DNA of 64,000 nt from Mobilisporobacter senegalensis (GTDB lineage Bacteria > Bacillota > Clostridia > Lachnospirales > Lachnospiraceae), in assembly GCF_003752155.1 (NCBI RefSeq), contig NZ_RJVG01000004.1:186001-250000 (forward strand), in the 5' to 3' direction. The position numbers and the translations under genes were made by a program. The notes under the pieces are model-generated. The model saw only the letters and a list, made by a program, of their open reading frames with translations, was not told the DNA's origin and made no database searches. The first letter of the stretch is position 1. Every line of letters starts with the position of its first letter. This document shows positions 34,379-43,906 of the stretch, piece after piece.

Positions 34379-35338
34379 TTAGATATTTACTTCTAATCTG
34401 GCTATAGCCAAGGTTAATGTCGGCGATGACATCTTTTTCTGTCCGAAATCCCAGCCTTTATAACTTGTGTATTGTGATTCTGGAATAAAAGAGCCATCTT
34501 CGTTTTGTTTTTCCAATATTATGGATAGCATTTCATTGTAAGCCGCCTGTTGCCTTGCATACTCAAATTTACTTAATACTTGAACAACATGAATAATATC
34601 AAACCAGTGATTAGGGTATTTTAATTTTTTAAAATCAGTTCCCATGCCAAACATATATATCTTTCGTTCTCTTGTATTTATCCAATGATTACAAATTGAA
34701 TCAATAGCATTTTTCACAAATTCTTTATTGTGATATTCTGGTAACAACGAGAAAACTTGTAATGACCATAGTGATCCCACCGGGCAATAATCTGTTTTTC
34801 TTCCCGGACCATGGAATTTATTAACAGATCCTGTACATCTCCATCCATTATCCTCTGCTTTTGAAATTAAAAATTGTATCCCTTTCTTTACCCGTTCATC
34901 CTCTTTATATCCTAATGCTATTAAAAAATGGATTAGTAGGGGAAAATCACACATTAACCAGTCCATATGTGGCTCTTTTGCACCTCCATACGCTTCTGGA
35001 ACATGTAATAGGGATAGGAACACACCCTCTTCATTTTGGTTTTCAAAGATTTTATTTGCCAGGTCCTGCATCACCTTATCTGAACGATCTAATCCCATTT
35101 CCAGTAAAAGATATGCTTTGTGAATAGGATGATTTACGTCATTATGTCTGACCAATGGTGGCTCTGGCCACTGTTCAACAATTTCTACGGTCTTTTTTAC
35201 TTCATCACATTCTAGTAACCGCTTTTTCTTTTCTATTGCAACATTCTCATCCTGTTCAAGAAATTTACTAATACCATATTCTACCCAGGGTTCATTCTGT
35301 CTCTTTAAATACTCCATACAATCATACTTTAATTTCAT
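34379..35338 (-). CDS. Alpha/alpha-toroid protein (prenyltransferase/squalene-oxidase-repeat-like)
   Basis: About 319 residues with QNEEGVF, EDNGWRCTG and KQNEDGSFIPES repeats spaced like QW motifs of terpene cyclase/prenyltransferase toroids. It has no DxDDTA motif (nearest is GRKTDYCPVG), so cyclase activity of the class II type is doubtful. ATG 35338 is preceded by TGGAGGAG; the TTG at 35353 overlaps that site. It may be a lipid-binding or regulatory partner for the large cyclase-permease fusion in the same operon. I cannot name a reaction. Confidence 0.65.
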   Translation of the reverse strand: MKLKYDCMEYLKRQNEPWVEYGISKFLEQDENVAIEKKKRLLECDEVKKTVEIVEQWPEPPLVRHNDVNHPIHKAYLLLEMGLDRSDKVMQDLANKIFENQNEEGVFLSLLHVPEAYGGAKEPHMDWLMCDFPLLIHFLIALGYKEDERVKKGIQFLISKAEDNGWRCTGSVNKFHGPGRKTDYCPVGSLWSLQVFSLLPEYHNKEFVKNAIDSICNHWINTRERKIYMFGMGTDFKKLKYPNHWFDIIHVVQVLSKFEYARQQAAYNEMLSIILEKQNEDGSFIPESQYTSYKGWDFGQKKMSSPTLTLAIARLEVNI

Positions 35339-35358
35339 AGCCAACTCCTCCAAAAATT

Positions 35359-36588
35359 TTATTTGTGAGCCTCAAGAATATAATAAGTCTTTTTCTTCTC
35401 TACCAACTCGAAAGAAAAACCTTTCTTCTCAAATAACGCTTTTACTTCCTGTACATTCAAATAATGATCATCAAAGATAGATTCCATGATACTGATTCGC
35501 CCCATAGATTTCAATATTCTTACCATTTCATTGATACTTTCATCCATCTTAACAATCTCGCCAAGAACTAGGTTAATGCAGATCAGATCAACAGAATTAT
35601 CTGATAAATCAATCCTACTACTATCTCCCTTTAGATATCTGATGTTATTCAAATTCTTCTTTTCAGCTCTATTTTGAGTTATCTGCAGCATTTTTTCTCT
35701 GATATCCATAGCAATCACAGTTCCATTAATATTCTCTGCCAAAGGTAAAGAATAATATCCTGGACCACAGCCCAAATCCAAGATCACAGGATTTTCAATT
35801 TCCTTATCTATATTTAAATTATCAATATACTTTTTGGTTGAAAATAATATATATCGTAAGGGCTGCAGTAATACATACGGTGGAGCCGTTGATGGTATCA
35901 TTTTAACTTTACCTACATCTGACTTTATTTTTCCCACAATGATAAAGTTTATAATAACAGTGACAACAACGACAACTCCAAGAAATAGGTAATCATACCT
36001 TAAAAAAGGCATTAAAATGGCGATTAAAAACGCGAATACAATTCCGCCGAAGATTGGTCCAGCATCCCTCTGCAGCCCGCGTTTCCAATTGGCTTTGCCC
36101 TGAACTGGAATATCAAGAACCTTTCCACGATATGGTAATAGCCTCGGTACCCTTTTTTTATATGTATCGTAAAATTCATTACATATATTCATCAAGTATT
36201 TCTCTTCTACATAGATTTGATGCAAATGTACTGCTATAGTAGGTAAAACAGCGATAAGTACAACCTGCCACGAACCAAAAATCAAACTAAACCCAAGAGT
36301 AAGGATAATTGCACTAAAATACATTGGGTTTCTGCAATATCGGTAAGGCCCATTTGTAATAATACCATTTGTTGCTATAGGCTCAACAGAATTAATATTT
36401 TCCCAGTTATACATAGCTGTCCATATCCTTAAAATTATACCGATAAACATGACAACTGTACCTGTTCCGAGCATTGGCTTACTAAACCTTTTGTTCTCAT
36501 CTAAAACAAAATACAAAAGTCCTATAGCCACCGGAATAACACCCATTAATACCCGATATTTATATAATAGAAGATGTATTCTTTTCAT
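35359..36588 (-). CDS. Fusion of ICMT-like membrane methyltransferase and class I SAM methyltransferase
   Basis: 409 residues. Residues 1-150 form a membrane ICMT/PEMT-like domain with TNGPYRYCRNPMYFSAIIL and EEKYLMNICNEFYDTYKKRVPRLLP, the SAM-binding C-terminal signature of isoprenylcysteine carboxyl methyltransferases. Two or three further helices lead to a soluble Rossmann methyltransferase with ILDLGCGPGYYSLPLA near 270. ICMT-type enzymes methylate lipophilic substrates at the membrane, and the second domain resembles UbiE/small-molecule methyltransferases. Two methylations of one prenylated lipid are a reasonable inference. Confidence 0.8.
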   Translation of the reverse strand: MKRIHLLLYKYRVLMGVIPVAIGLLYFVLDENKRFSKPMLGTGTVVMFIGIILRIWTAMYNWENINSVEPIATNGIITNGPYRYCRNPMYFSAIILTLGFSLIFGSWQVVLIAVLPTIAVHLHQIYVEEKYLMNICNEFYDTYKKRVPRLLPYRGKVLDIPVQGKANWKRGLQRDAGPIFGGIVFAFLIAILMPFLRYDYLFLGVVVVVTVIINFIIVGKIKSDVGKVKMIPSTAPPYVLLQPLRYILFSTKKYIDNLNIDKEIENPVILDLGCGPGYYSLPLAENINGTVIAMDIREKMLQITQNRAEKKNLNNIRYLKGDSSRIDLSDNSVDLICINLVLGEIVKMDESINEMVRILKSMGRISIMESIFDDHYLNVQEVKALFEKKGFSFELVEKKKTYYILEAHK

Positions 36589-36604
36589 TAATTTTCCTCC
36601 AGAA

Positions 36605-37441
36605 TTACTTGATGTATTCTTTTATCCAACTATGACTATTAATTAGACTAAAATTCTCATTATTTAATTCTTGAATATCTTTCTCCTTAAAGGGTATTGC
36701 TGCTAATAATGCATTTCCATCCATAAATAGTTCTTCTGTTACTTCGTGATACAAATGGTATTTCTTATTCTTACAAATTAGTCCACAGCCAGTACCCTCT
36801 TCGCAAATGATCCTTTTCGTATAACATTTTCTAGTCAATGCGACCATTACATTGCTTTTATGGATATAAATGTACATTCCCTCTTTTTGTAATTTTCTGA
36901 TTAGTGGAAATGTCTCTGGGATATAATCGAATTCAACTCCATAAATATCATTACTTTTTAAAAATTTTAGAGTTAATTTGTAATTCAAATTTGATAAATG
37001 AAATAATTTCTTATCTGCAAAATTTGAAATCATATTATCCTTCCCCATGACTGAAGGCATGGCAGGCCTGGCTCTCATTGGTACTGAGATGGTCTGTCGG
37101 CCTAATATTACCCTTAAATTCTTTAAAGATAATGATTTTTTGATTTGGCTGATACCAAAATCATTTGCAATGATATAAACTGGCAAATCATATGTATTTA
37201 TCTTACATAACTGCTCCTTTACCAAATTTATTTCATAATCATTCAAGCGCGGATATATGAAAGATAATCTTTTTCTATACTTTTGAGTTAAGTTTATAGC
37301 TTCATCCAACTGATCATCCGATAAGCACTTTTTGAAACAAAATTCATCCCCAAATCGAAGTTCAGAAGTTTCTTGTGGAATTTGAAAGCTCTCAATATCC
37401 TTTAGATCATAACAATCAATACACTGTACTAACTGATTCAT
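36605..37441 (-). CDS. U32-related protein, UbiV-like partner
   Basis: A 278-residue protein with a TIM-barrel-like layout and a cysteine cluster RKCYTKRIICEEGTGCGLIC (four Cys) in the position where U32/UbiV proteins bind a 4Fe-4S cluster, plus VEFDY and EELFMDGNAL near the end. It overlaps the next U32 protein gene by 26 bases, as ubiU and ubiV are paired in bacteria that hydroxylate ubiquinone rings without oxygen. The UbiV resemblance is by layout rather than by a diagnostic motif. Confidence 0.6.
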   Translation of the reverse strand: MNQLVQCIDCYDLKDIESFQIPQETSELRFGDEFCFKKCLSDDQLDEAINLTQKYRKRLSFIYPRLNDYEINLVKEQLCKINTYDLPVYIIANDFGISQIKKSLSLKNLRVILGRQTISVPMRARPAMPSVMGKDNMISNFADKKLFHLSNLNYKLTLKFLKSNDIYGVEFDYIPETFPLIRKLQKEGMYIYIHKSNVMVALTRKCYTKRIICEEGTGCGLICKNKKYHLYHEVTEELFMDGNALLAAIPFKEKDIQELNNENFSLINSHSWIKEYIK

Positions 37442-38426
37442 CTATACCCTCTCTTTCATAAAAACATTTCTTTAACCGACAGACTCCATGAAGTTCTGGA
37501 GTAGTACGCTTTAGATTTTCTAAATACTTCTCATAGCCTTTTATATCATCGCTTTCCAAAAGCTTAATTAATGCCGCATACTCCCCTGGAACCCGCTCCT
37601 GATATTCTATTGGCTGGCATCTCCCTTCTATCTTTAAGACAGAAACATTCGTTTTTAAAAGATCAGGCAGATAACATACTGAACAGAATGGAAAGCTATT
37701 CAAACAGTTGAGATTCATTTTTTCACCACTTTTCCAATCCTCCATTTGAAAAGTAAACATACAAGGATTACGAATACCAATTGAAACAAATGATTTGTCG
37801 CTATCTAATTTCCATAGCGGATCATCCGGGAATTCAACACTTTGCTTTTTATAGGAATGGGATAAATAGCAATTCCCATTAACATTAGAGCACCCCTGAC
37901 CGTGAATAAACGCCTCTATCTCTATATTGTATGGATTATTTACCAAGCTGGATAATTCTTTTAATGTAGTATCCGGTGGAGCAACGACTCTTGCTACATT
38001 GAACTGTGAATAAAAGCTCATAGCCTCCTGATTTCTCACTGTAGCAAAACTTCCTATATGTATTGGAGTTTTCACTTTCATCTGTTCTAATAATAAAATC
38101 AAACCTAAATCAGCTACTATAAAACTATCTACCTCTGACTTTACTGCCTGCCTTATATGCGGTTTTGCCAAAATCTCAAGAATGTCAGCCATAAATGGTA
38201 GATTAAGTACAAAGTTTACCTTGCGATTTCTGGCATGGGCATACTCTGTAACCTTTGTTAATTCAGCAAAGTCTATCAGGCTTCCATAGCTTGGCCTGCC
38301 ATTAAAAGTAACATGCTTAATTCCTTTTAAACGCACACCACAATAAATTTCATTTGCTCCCGCACCGATTGCCTTCCTAGCTGCCTCGAATGAGCTTACC
38401 GGGGCATTAATACTAACAGGTTTCAT
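37416..38426 (-). CDS. U32 family Fe-S protein, UbiU-like
   Basis: A 336-residue U32 protein: GAGANEIYCGVR near the start, YAHARNRKVNFVLN, then the family cysteines Cys179 and Cys186 (HGQGCSNVNGNCYLSHS, a C-x6-C spacing as in UbiU), Cys222 and Cys248/251, and VSVLKIEGRC. U32 members include peptidases, RNA hydroxylases (RlhA, TrhP) and UbiU; the latter groups hydroxylate in the absence of oxygen. I choose ATG 38426, inside the end of the ABC ATPase gene, rather than the longer frame to 38450. Confidence 0.8.
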   Translation of the reverse strand: MKPVSINAPVSSFEAARKAIGAGANEIYCGVRLKGIKHVTFNGRPSYGSLIDFAELTKVTEYAHARNRKVNFVLNLPFMADILEILAKPHIRQAVKSEVDSFIVADLGLILLLEQMKVKTPIHIGSFATVRNQEAMSFYSQFNVARVVAPPDTTLKELSSLVNNPYNIEIEAFIHGQGCSNVNGNCYLSHSYKKQSVEFPDDPLWKLDSDKSFVSIGIRNPCMFTFQMEDWKSGEKMNLNCLNSFPFCSVCYLPDLLKTNVSVLKIEGRCQPIEYQERVPGEYAALIKLLESDDIKGYEKYLENLKRTTPELHGVCRLKKCFYEREGIDESVSTVY

Positions 38427-39099
38427 CTGATACCACACTCCCATCTTCAATTTTAATAATCCTACTTGCTTTTTTTACAAGATTCATATTATGTGTAATG
38501 TAAATGACAGTCTTACCATCTTCCTCATGAATCTGTTGTAAGGTATCAAATACAAACTCTGACATCTTGCTATCTAAACTCCCAGTTGGTTCATCCGCCA
38601 AAATAATATCAGGCTCATTAACCAAAGCCCTGATAATCGCTACTCTTTGCTGCTCTCCCCCTGATAACTTGCCGGGGTATTTATTTAACTGATTTTTCAA
38701 TCCATACTTATGAAACAATTGAATCACGTTCTCTTTTTTAGGTAAATCAATTCCTGATTCACTTACAAGAAGAGGCAGCAATGCATTATCTAAGGCAGAT
38801 AAGGTAGGTATTAAGCGAAACTGTTGAAATATAAATCCTATCACTTCATTACGAAGTTTTGACTTTTCGTTATAATCCATACTCAAAACATTCTTGTCCT
38901 TAATTTTCAATTGCCCAAAGGTAGGCGTATCTAAGGTTCCCAACATGTTAAATAAAGTTGTTTTACCCGCTCCACTGGGCCCAACAATAGCAATTAATTC
39001 GCCTTTCTCTATTTCTAATGATACATCCCGGACACCAAAAAATTCAGTTTCTGAATTTTGGTTATAAATTTTTGATATATTTCGTGCTTTAATGATCAT
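38413..39099 (-). CDS. ABC transporter ATPase, MacB/LolD type
   Basis: A 228-residue ATPase: Walker A GPSGAGKTT, Q-loop FIFQQFRLIPTLSALDN, signature LSGGEQQRVAIIRAL, Walker B IILADEPTGSLDS, H-loop THNM. Type VII (MacB/LolD/FtsE-like) ATPases drive mechanotransmission by FtsX-like permeases. It begins 9 bases after the cyclase-permease fusion and would be its nucleotide-binding partner. Confidence 0.9.
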   Translation of the reverse strand: MIIKARNISKIYNQNSETEFFGVRDVSLEIEKGELIAIVGPSGAGKTTLFNMLGTLDTPTFGQLKIKDKNVLSMDYNEKSKLRNEVIGFIFQQFRLIPTLSALDNALLPLLVSESGIDLPKKENVIQLFHKYGLKNQLNKYPGKLSGGEQQRVAIIRALVNEPDIILADEPTGSLDSKMSEFVFDTLQQIHEEDGKTVIYITHNMNLVKKASRIIKIEDGSVVSDETC

Positions 39100-39108
39100 C
39101 TATCCACC

Positions 39109-42100
39109 TCATCTTAATGCCTCAATTGGTTCTTTTTTCAGTGCTTTTTTTATTGGTATTACTCCAAAGAATAATACAATTGCAATCCCTAAGAAAAGAG
39201 ATAGACTAAATATAAAAGCAAAATTAGGTACCGTTAATATTTGTGCAATATACTGTGTAATCAATACCACCAATAAGCCTCCGACAAAGCCTGCAATCCC
39301 CCCAATAATGCCAAGGAATGTCAGTTCTAATATTAGAGTTTTCATAATTGTTTTATATGGAGCTCCTACCGCCATCATAATTCCTATTTCCTGACGTCGC
39401 TCCGTTATATTTACAATGACCATATTCATTATACCGATTCCGCTTACCAGTAGGCAGAAGACTCCTATGAATGATATAATTAAATCAAATTGATAGAGTA
39501 TTTCTGAAACTGTGCTTTGCAGCTTTTCAGTATATACAGTGCTAAAAATTCTATTTGGATACTTGTCTTCCAAAATATTGTTGATTTTTTCATCCGTTGC
39601 TTTTGTTTTATTTTTATCTATTACCTTCACTTCGATTACATCGTAATAATCTTTACTCACAAATTTATTGACCATCTCCAGTGGAAGGTAAATCACAATA
39701 TTTGGTGTCACAATGGATTCTATCCTTCCTGACAGCCCATCTGTCTCTTTAAAAACTCCTTTTGTATTGACTTCGAGGTTACCAATTTTCAACTTATCGC
39801 CGACTTCTATAGTCTCGGAAAAAGCCTTTGTACTTATATCATAGCCAACATTTGCTGTCAGGCCGTCTCCCTTTTCCAGAACACTTCCTTTGTCAATTTT
39901 TAAAGGTGTCATCTGATGGAATGTGTCAAGGTCCACAAACTGAATAAAGCAATTTGTACTCTCGCCCTTAAAAGTAACTGTCGTCTCATAATTTATAACC
40001 GGGCAGACACTCTTAACATTTTCGATTTTTTTAAGTTCATCCACCACATCATCATCCAGACGCAAGGATGCTGATTTTTCAAATGTTTGCGTTGGCGGAG
40101 AAACGCTGATATCTACCTTTTCTGGTAGTACAATAATTCTACCAGCTCCAAAGCTTTCAAAGTCCTTTCTTAACTTTTGGTCAAACGCTTGTCCTAATGA
40201 TATGGAACCGGCCGTGGCAGAGATTCCGATCACAATCCCTATAAAAGTCAGAATTGTACGGCTTCTGTTTCTTCCTAAATTCTTAAAAGTAAATTTAATC
40301 AATTGCTTATTCGTATTTTTGAATATTATAAACAAACACACACACAACAGTACTATAATAACAATAATAATGATTGTTGAAGCGGAAATATCAACATTTC
40401 TTTCCTTGGTCAAAGTAACTTGATAACTATCACTTATTTCTCTCTTTTCTCCTCTTGCTGTATATGTGGATACAATCTTTAAATTTTTCTGATTTTCTTT
40501 TTCACTGGAGAAAGAAAGGCTTTTAGATATTCTTTCTTCCCCTTTTAGAGTCTCAAAATCATAAGCCACTAAAATATCATTATTACTTTCATCATAGACA
40601 GTTACAATTACATCCTCTAATTCATCTTTGCTATTATTATATAAACCTAATAAAAATTTATTTTTCCCGGTTTCTTCAAAACTGAAATTTAGAACACCTT
40701 TTTTTATAGAGCTAATTGCATCTTCAGCAACATCTTCATAGGAGAATTTATCTATCATTAAATTAGTTTCCTGATCCGTTCTAAGCTCTCCATTTTCGGC
40801 AGGTGTATTAATAGCAATTCCCTTAATTTTTGCGTAATCTGAAAGAGCTGCTAATGAAAAATAATGTGGGTAATAAGGATTCTTATATGGATTTAGACCA
40901 AGTACGGTATAATATGGATGTTCCCAGCCTCCATACTCCTCCTGATTTTCAATTAGATACTTTATCCCCTCTTCAATTTCGTTCATGTATTTATCTGAAT
41001 CTACTTTCATTAATGCCATAATCGCCCATGCAGTCTGTTCTGGAGTACTAGGTCCCATCTTAGTAAAAGTAATTCCATTCTTCTCACTCCACCAAGCAAA
41101 ATGTTCTCCCCATCCACCATCATTATTCTGCTGAGCAATAATCCAATCTACCGCCTTTACAACGAATTCATCGGTCATATCATATCCTATGTCCGATAGA
41201 CCTTGCAAGATGCAGGAAGTACCATACAAGTAGCACAGTCCCCATCTCCCATACCAGGCTCCCTGATCATTTTGATCCTTCTTAATATATTCGATGCAAT
41301 TTTGTACAACCTGATCATCTACAGTGTAACCACATGAGGCCAACGCAGTCAGTACATGTCCTGTAACATCGGCTACACTTGGATCCTCTGTTGATTCTGG
41401 TGGGGCTTTATAATCCTTATCACCGTTAAACCGCTCAAAGGTTCCCCATCCTCCATCATCGTTCTGCATATATAGAAGCCATTCTTTCCCTTTTTCTATG
41501 GCCATTCTTTTCTTATATTCAGTAGAATATGAGGTAAAATGCAAATCATTTAATGCAGTGATGGCTAATGCGGTATCATCGTTATCAGGATAGAGTATAT
41601 TATATTCATTGTATGACCAGCCACCCGAAGGAACATTTGACCAATTGTAGCCTCCTCCTTGAGTCTGAGCATTCATAATCCAGGTTGCTGCTTTTAGCAG
41701 GCTCTCAGCCGAAGAATCTATATTTGATTTTCGTAAAGCACTAATGGCAAACGATGTATCCCAGACACTTAATACAAATCTTTTTTGATACCCATCGGGA
41801 TCCCTGTTACTGTTAATCCACTTCATGCCTTTACTAATTCGTGGTGCATGTTTTACGCTGTCTATTTCATACAATGCAATCATATTAAGGCAGGTACCCA
41901 AAAGAGTATACCAACACCCATCTTCCAATTGGTGCGATACCATCCATTGCTCGGCTAAATTTAACTCTTGTGCCTTGATATGTAGATTTTCTCTTTTTTT
42001 ATATTCTTTGATTACACTCATGGCAATTCCAGCCTCTCGTCCCCATGCCATACTGGAATATGTACTATGCTCATCGGTGTTATCTAAGTACAATATTGAC

Positions 42101-42642
42101 AGGTCTGGAAAAAATATTTCTGAATTCGGACTTTCCCAAGGTTCTTCGTAAAGGTCAAAAAGTGAATAGAATGTTTTACAGAAGATATCTGAGTTTTTTA
42201 TACCTCCATTATTTTCAACAAAGACAGCACTTTTTTTTAGCTCTTCACACCCTTCATCTACACCATTTACAATCAGCGCTAATCTAACTATAGCAGTTAT
42301 AGAAATATCTGACTTTCCGCCTTCATCAAAAAAACCCCAGCCTCCATCTTTATTAATATGCTCCAAAAGCCATTTTGCTGATGTTTGCAAATCATTTTCC
42401 ATATCTTCTATCTGCAAATACTTAGCAGTTACCATAAAATATGCGGTTTCTCTTGGATTAATCCTAATTCCCGCCTGCCATAATCCCCGATCAGTCTGAA
42501 GAGACATCAAATAATTTGCAGCCTTTACAATAGAGTCTTCTATCTGTTCCTCTGTAACAGGAGCTGCATTCGCAGTTACAGGATTGACAAGTAATACTAC
42601 AAAGATAATAATAAGACTAAATGAAATTACTTTTTTGAACAA
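39109..42642 (-). CDS. Secreted squalene-hopene-cyclase-like domain fused to a MacB/FtsX ABC permease
   Basis: 1177 residues. Signal peptide (1-26, cleavage near TANA). Residues about 35-610 form a complete class II terpene cyclase-like toroid: repeated QW motifs (HINKDGGWGFF, MQNDDGGWGTF, QQNNDGGWGEH), catalytic-type DNDDTA (353-358, the DxDDTA of SHC), DPSVADVTGHVLTAL, GAWYGRWGLCYLYGT, STPEQTAWAIMAL and PHYFSLAALSDY. A beta-rich linker (630-745) and a helix (756-774) lead to a MacB core domain (from LGRNRSRTILTFIGIVIG) and three C-terminal FtsX helices. The toroid would lie outside the cell. TTG is the start, behind AAGGAG, overlapping the previous gene by 26 bases. Such a fusion is unknown to me. 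Confidence 0.85.
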   Translation of the reverse strand: MFKKVISFSLIIIFVVLLVNPVTANAAPVTEEQIEDSIVKAANYLMSLQTDRGLWQAGIRINPRETAYFMVTAKYLQIEDMENDLQTSAKWLLEHINKDGGWGFFDEGGKSDISITAIVRLALIVNGVDEGCEELKKSAVFVENNGGIKNSDIFCKTFYSLFDLYEEPWESPNSEIFFPDLSILYLDNTDEHSTYSSMAWGREAGIAMSVIKEYKKRENLHIKAQELNLAEQWMVSHQLEDGCWYTLLGTCLNMIALYEIDSVKHAPRISKGMKWINSNRDPDGYQKRFVLSVWDTSFAISALRKSNIDSSAESLLKAATWIMNAQTQGGGYNWSNVPSGGWSYNEYNILYPDNDDTALAITALNDLHFTSYSTEYKKRMAIEKGKEWLLYMQNDDGGWGTFERFNGDKDYKAPPESTEDPSVADVTGHVLTALASCGYTVDDQVVQNCIEYIKKDQNDQGAWYGRWGLCYLYGTSCILQGLSDIGYDMTDEFVVKAVDWIIAQQNNDGGWGEHFAWWSEKNGITFTKMGPSTPEQTAWAIMALMKVDSDKYMNEIEEGIKYLIENQEEYGGWEHPYYTVLGLNPYKNPYYPHYFSLAALSDYAKIKGIAINTPAENGELRTDQETNLMIDKFSYEDVAEDAISSIKKGVLNFSFEETGKNKFLLGLYNNSKDELEDVIVTVYDESNNDILVAYDFETLKGEERISKSLSFSSEKENQKNLKIVSTYTARGEKREISDSYQVTLTKERNVDISASTIIIIVIIVLLCVCLFIIFKNTNKQLIKFTFKNLGRNRSRTILTFIGIVIGISATAGSISLGQAFDQKLRKDFESFGAGRIIVLPEKVDISVSPPTQTFEKSASLRLDDDVVDELKKIENVKSVCPVINYETTVTFKGESTNCFIQFVDLDTFHQMTPLKIDKGSVLEKGDGLTANVGYDISTKAFSETIEVGDKLKIGNLEVNTKGVFKETDGLSGRIESIVTPNIVIYLPLEMVNKFVSKDYYDVIEVKVIDKNKTKATDEKINNILEDKYPNRIFSTVYTEKLQSTVSEILYQFDLIISFIGVFCLLVSGIGIMNMVIVNITERRQEIGIMMAVGAPYKTIMKTLILELTFLGIIGGIAGFVGGLLVVLITQYIAQILTVPNFAFIFSLSLFLGIAIVLFFGVIPIKKALKKEPIEALR

Positions 42643-43906
42643 TCTTCTTCAACTCCTTTACTACATTTATCTGTGAAAGATTTAAAATAATATTCAAGGA
42701 ACTAGGATTCGCTAAAATACGCAACACAATATTCTTCCATGAATAATATTTCTTCATCGCATAATATTGCCCCTGTTGTAATTCCATAGGTTTCATATTA
42801 TGAGGTGTGAAAACTACATGTGCAGCGTCGTAGTTCTTCCATTGATAGTCGAAAATCCTGTTTTCCAGACGATACTGATCATAAAGAGGAGTTCCTGGAT
42901 ATGGAACCAATATGCCAAAGTTAGCTACATCTAATTTTGCTTTTCTTGCAAATTCAAGCGTTCTATCAAATATTTCGGTATTATCATTTTCAAAACCAAA
43001 AATAAATGCACCATGGACTATGATTTTCTTTTTTCTAATCTTCTTAATTTGCTCAATAAAGGAAGATGTCTTGTTGACATTTTTACGATTGGAAATCAAG
43101 TTATTATCATCAATGGATTCAAATCCAATGAACAGTCCTACACAACCACTTTTTTTTGCCAAATCCAGTAATTCATCATCATTAGCAATGCTAATGGAAC
43201 ATTGACTAAACCATTTTATTTTTAGGGGAATAAGTGTCTTAAAAAATTCTTTTGCAAATTCTCTATTTCCCACAATGTTATCATCAACAAAAACAATTAC
43301 CGGCATTCCACCTTTCGGAAAACTTTTGATCTCCTCAATTATTTTGGCAATTTCTCTTGTCCTGTAGGTAGGTCCATATATTTTCTTGACCAAACAAAAT
43401 TCGCATGAATTTGGGCATCCTCTGCTCATCAATACTGTTTTTGTTACCAAATAACCCCTTTTACTAAAAATTTCTCTTGAAATTCGTGGGATTATCAAGG
43501 GATTCATTTCTATCTCTGCTTTATAAACTGATTTATAACTTCCTTTTTCAAAATCTTCAAGAAACTCACCCCAGGTTACTTCGCTTTCACCAATGAAAAT
43601 AACATCTGCATAAGTAAGGCACTCTCCAGGCATAACCGTTGGATGCATACCTCCCATTACTATTAAAGCACCGGTTTTTTTATATTGTTTTGCTATTTCA
43701 AATGCTGCCTGTGCAGCTGGGGTGGATACTGTAATTGCAACAATATCCCATCCATCTAAAATATCAACTGATTCAATATTACCATCAATAAACTTTATTT
43801 CATAATGGTTAGGTGTTAAGCCAGCTAATATGCCAATCCCAAGCGGTGGAGCCAAATACTTGCTTGCCAGTTTCCCTATTGGTGGTGCAATAAACAATAA
43901 TTTCAT
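42617..43906 (-). CDS. B12-binding-domain radical SAM protein
   Basis: About 429 residues. N-terminal cobalamin-binding-like Rossmann domain (LLFIAPPIGKLASKYLAPPLGIGILAGL, TVSTPAAQAAFEIAKQY, GGMHPTVMPGECL, FIGESEVTWGEFL) and radical SAM domain with Cys-x3-Cys-x2-Cys (SRGCPNSCEFCLVKK) and FVDDNIVGN. Homologous architectures include HpnP, BchE and archaeal GrsA/GrsB, which modify isoprenoid lipids or tetrapyrroles. The start is placed at ATG 43906, sharing one base with the UbiA stop codon. Substrate is inferred to be the pathway lipid. Confidence 0.8.
   Translation of the reverse strand: MKLLFIAPPIGKLASKYLAPPLGIGILAGLTPNHYEIKFIDGNIESVDILDGWDIVAITVSTPAAQAAFEIAKQYKKTGALIVMGGMHPTVMPGECLTYADVIFIGESEVTWGEFLEDFEKGSYKSVYKAEIEMNPLIIPRISREIFSKRGYLVTKTVLMSRGCPNSCEFCLVKKIYGPTYRTREIAKIIEEIKSFPKGGMPVIVFVDDNIVGNREFAKEFFKTLIPLKIKWFSQCSISIANDDELLDLAKKSGCVGLFIGFESIDDNNLISNRKNVNKTSSFIEQIKKIRKKKIIVHGAFIFGFENDNTEIFDRTLEFARKAKLDVANFGILVPYPGTPLYDQYRLENRIFDYQWKNYDAAHVVFTPHNMKPMELQQGQYYAMKKYYSWKNIVLRILANPSSLNIILNLSQINVVKELKKIVQKSNFI

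Noticed and set aside
40830-42287. Plus-strand ORFs opposite the cyclase-permease gene
   Set aside because: They are antisense shadows of a long, motif-rich gene and lack ribosome sites.
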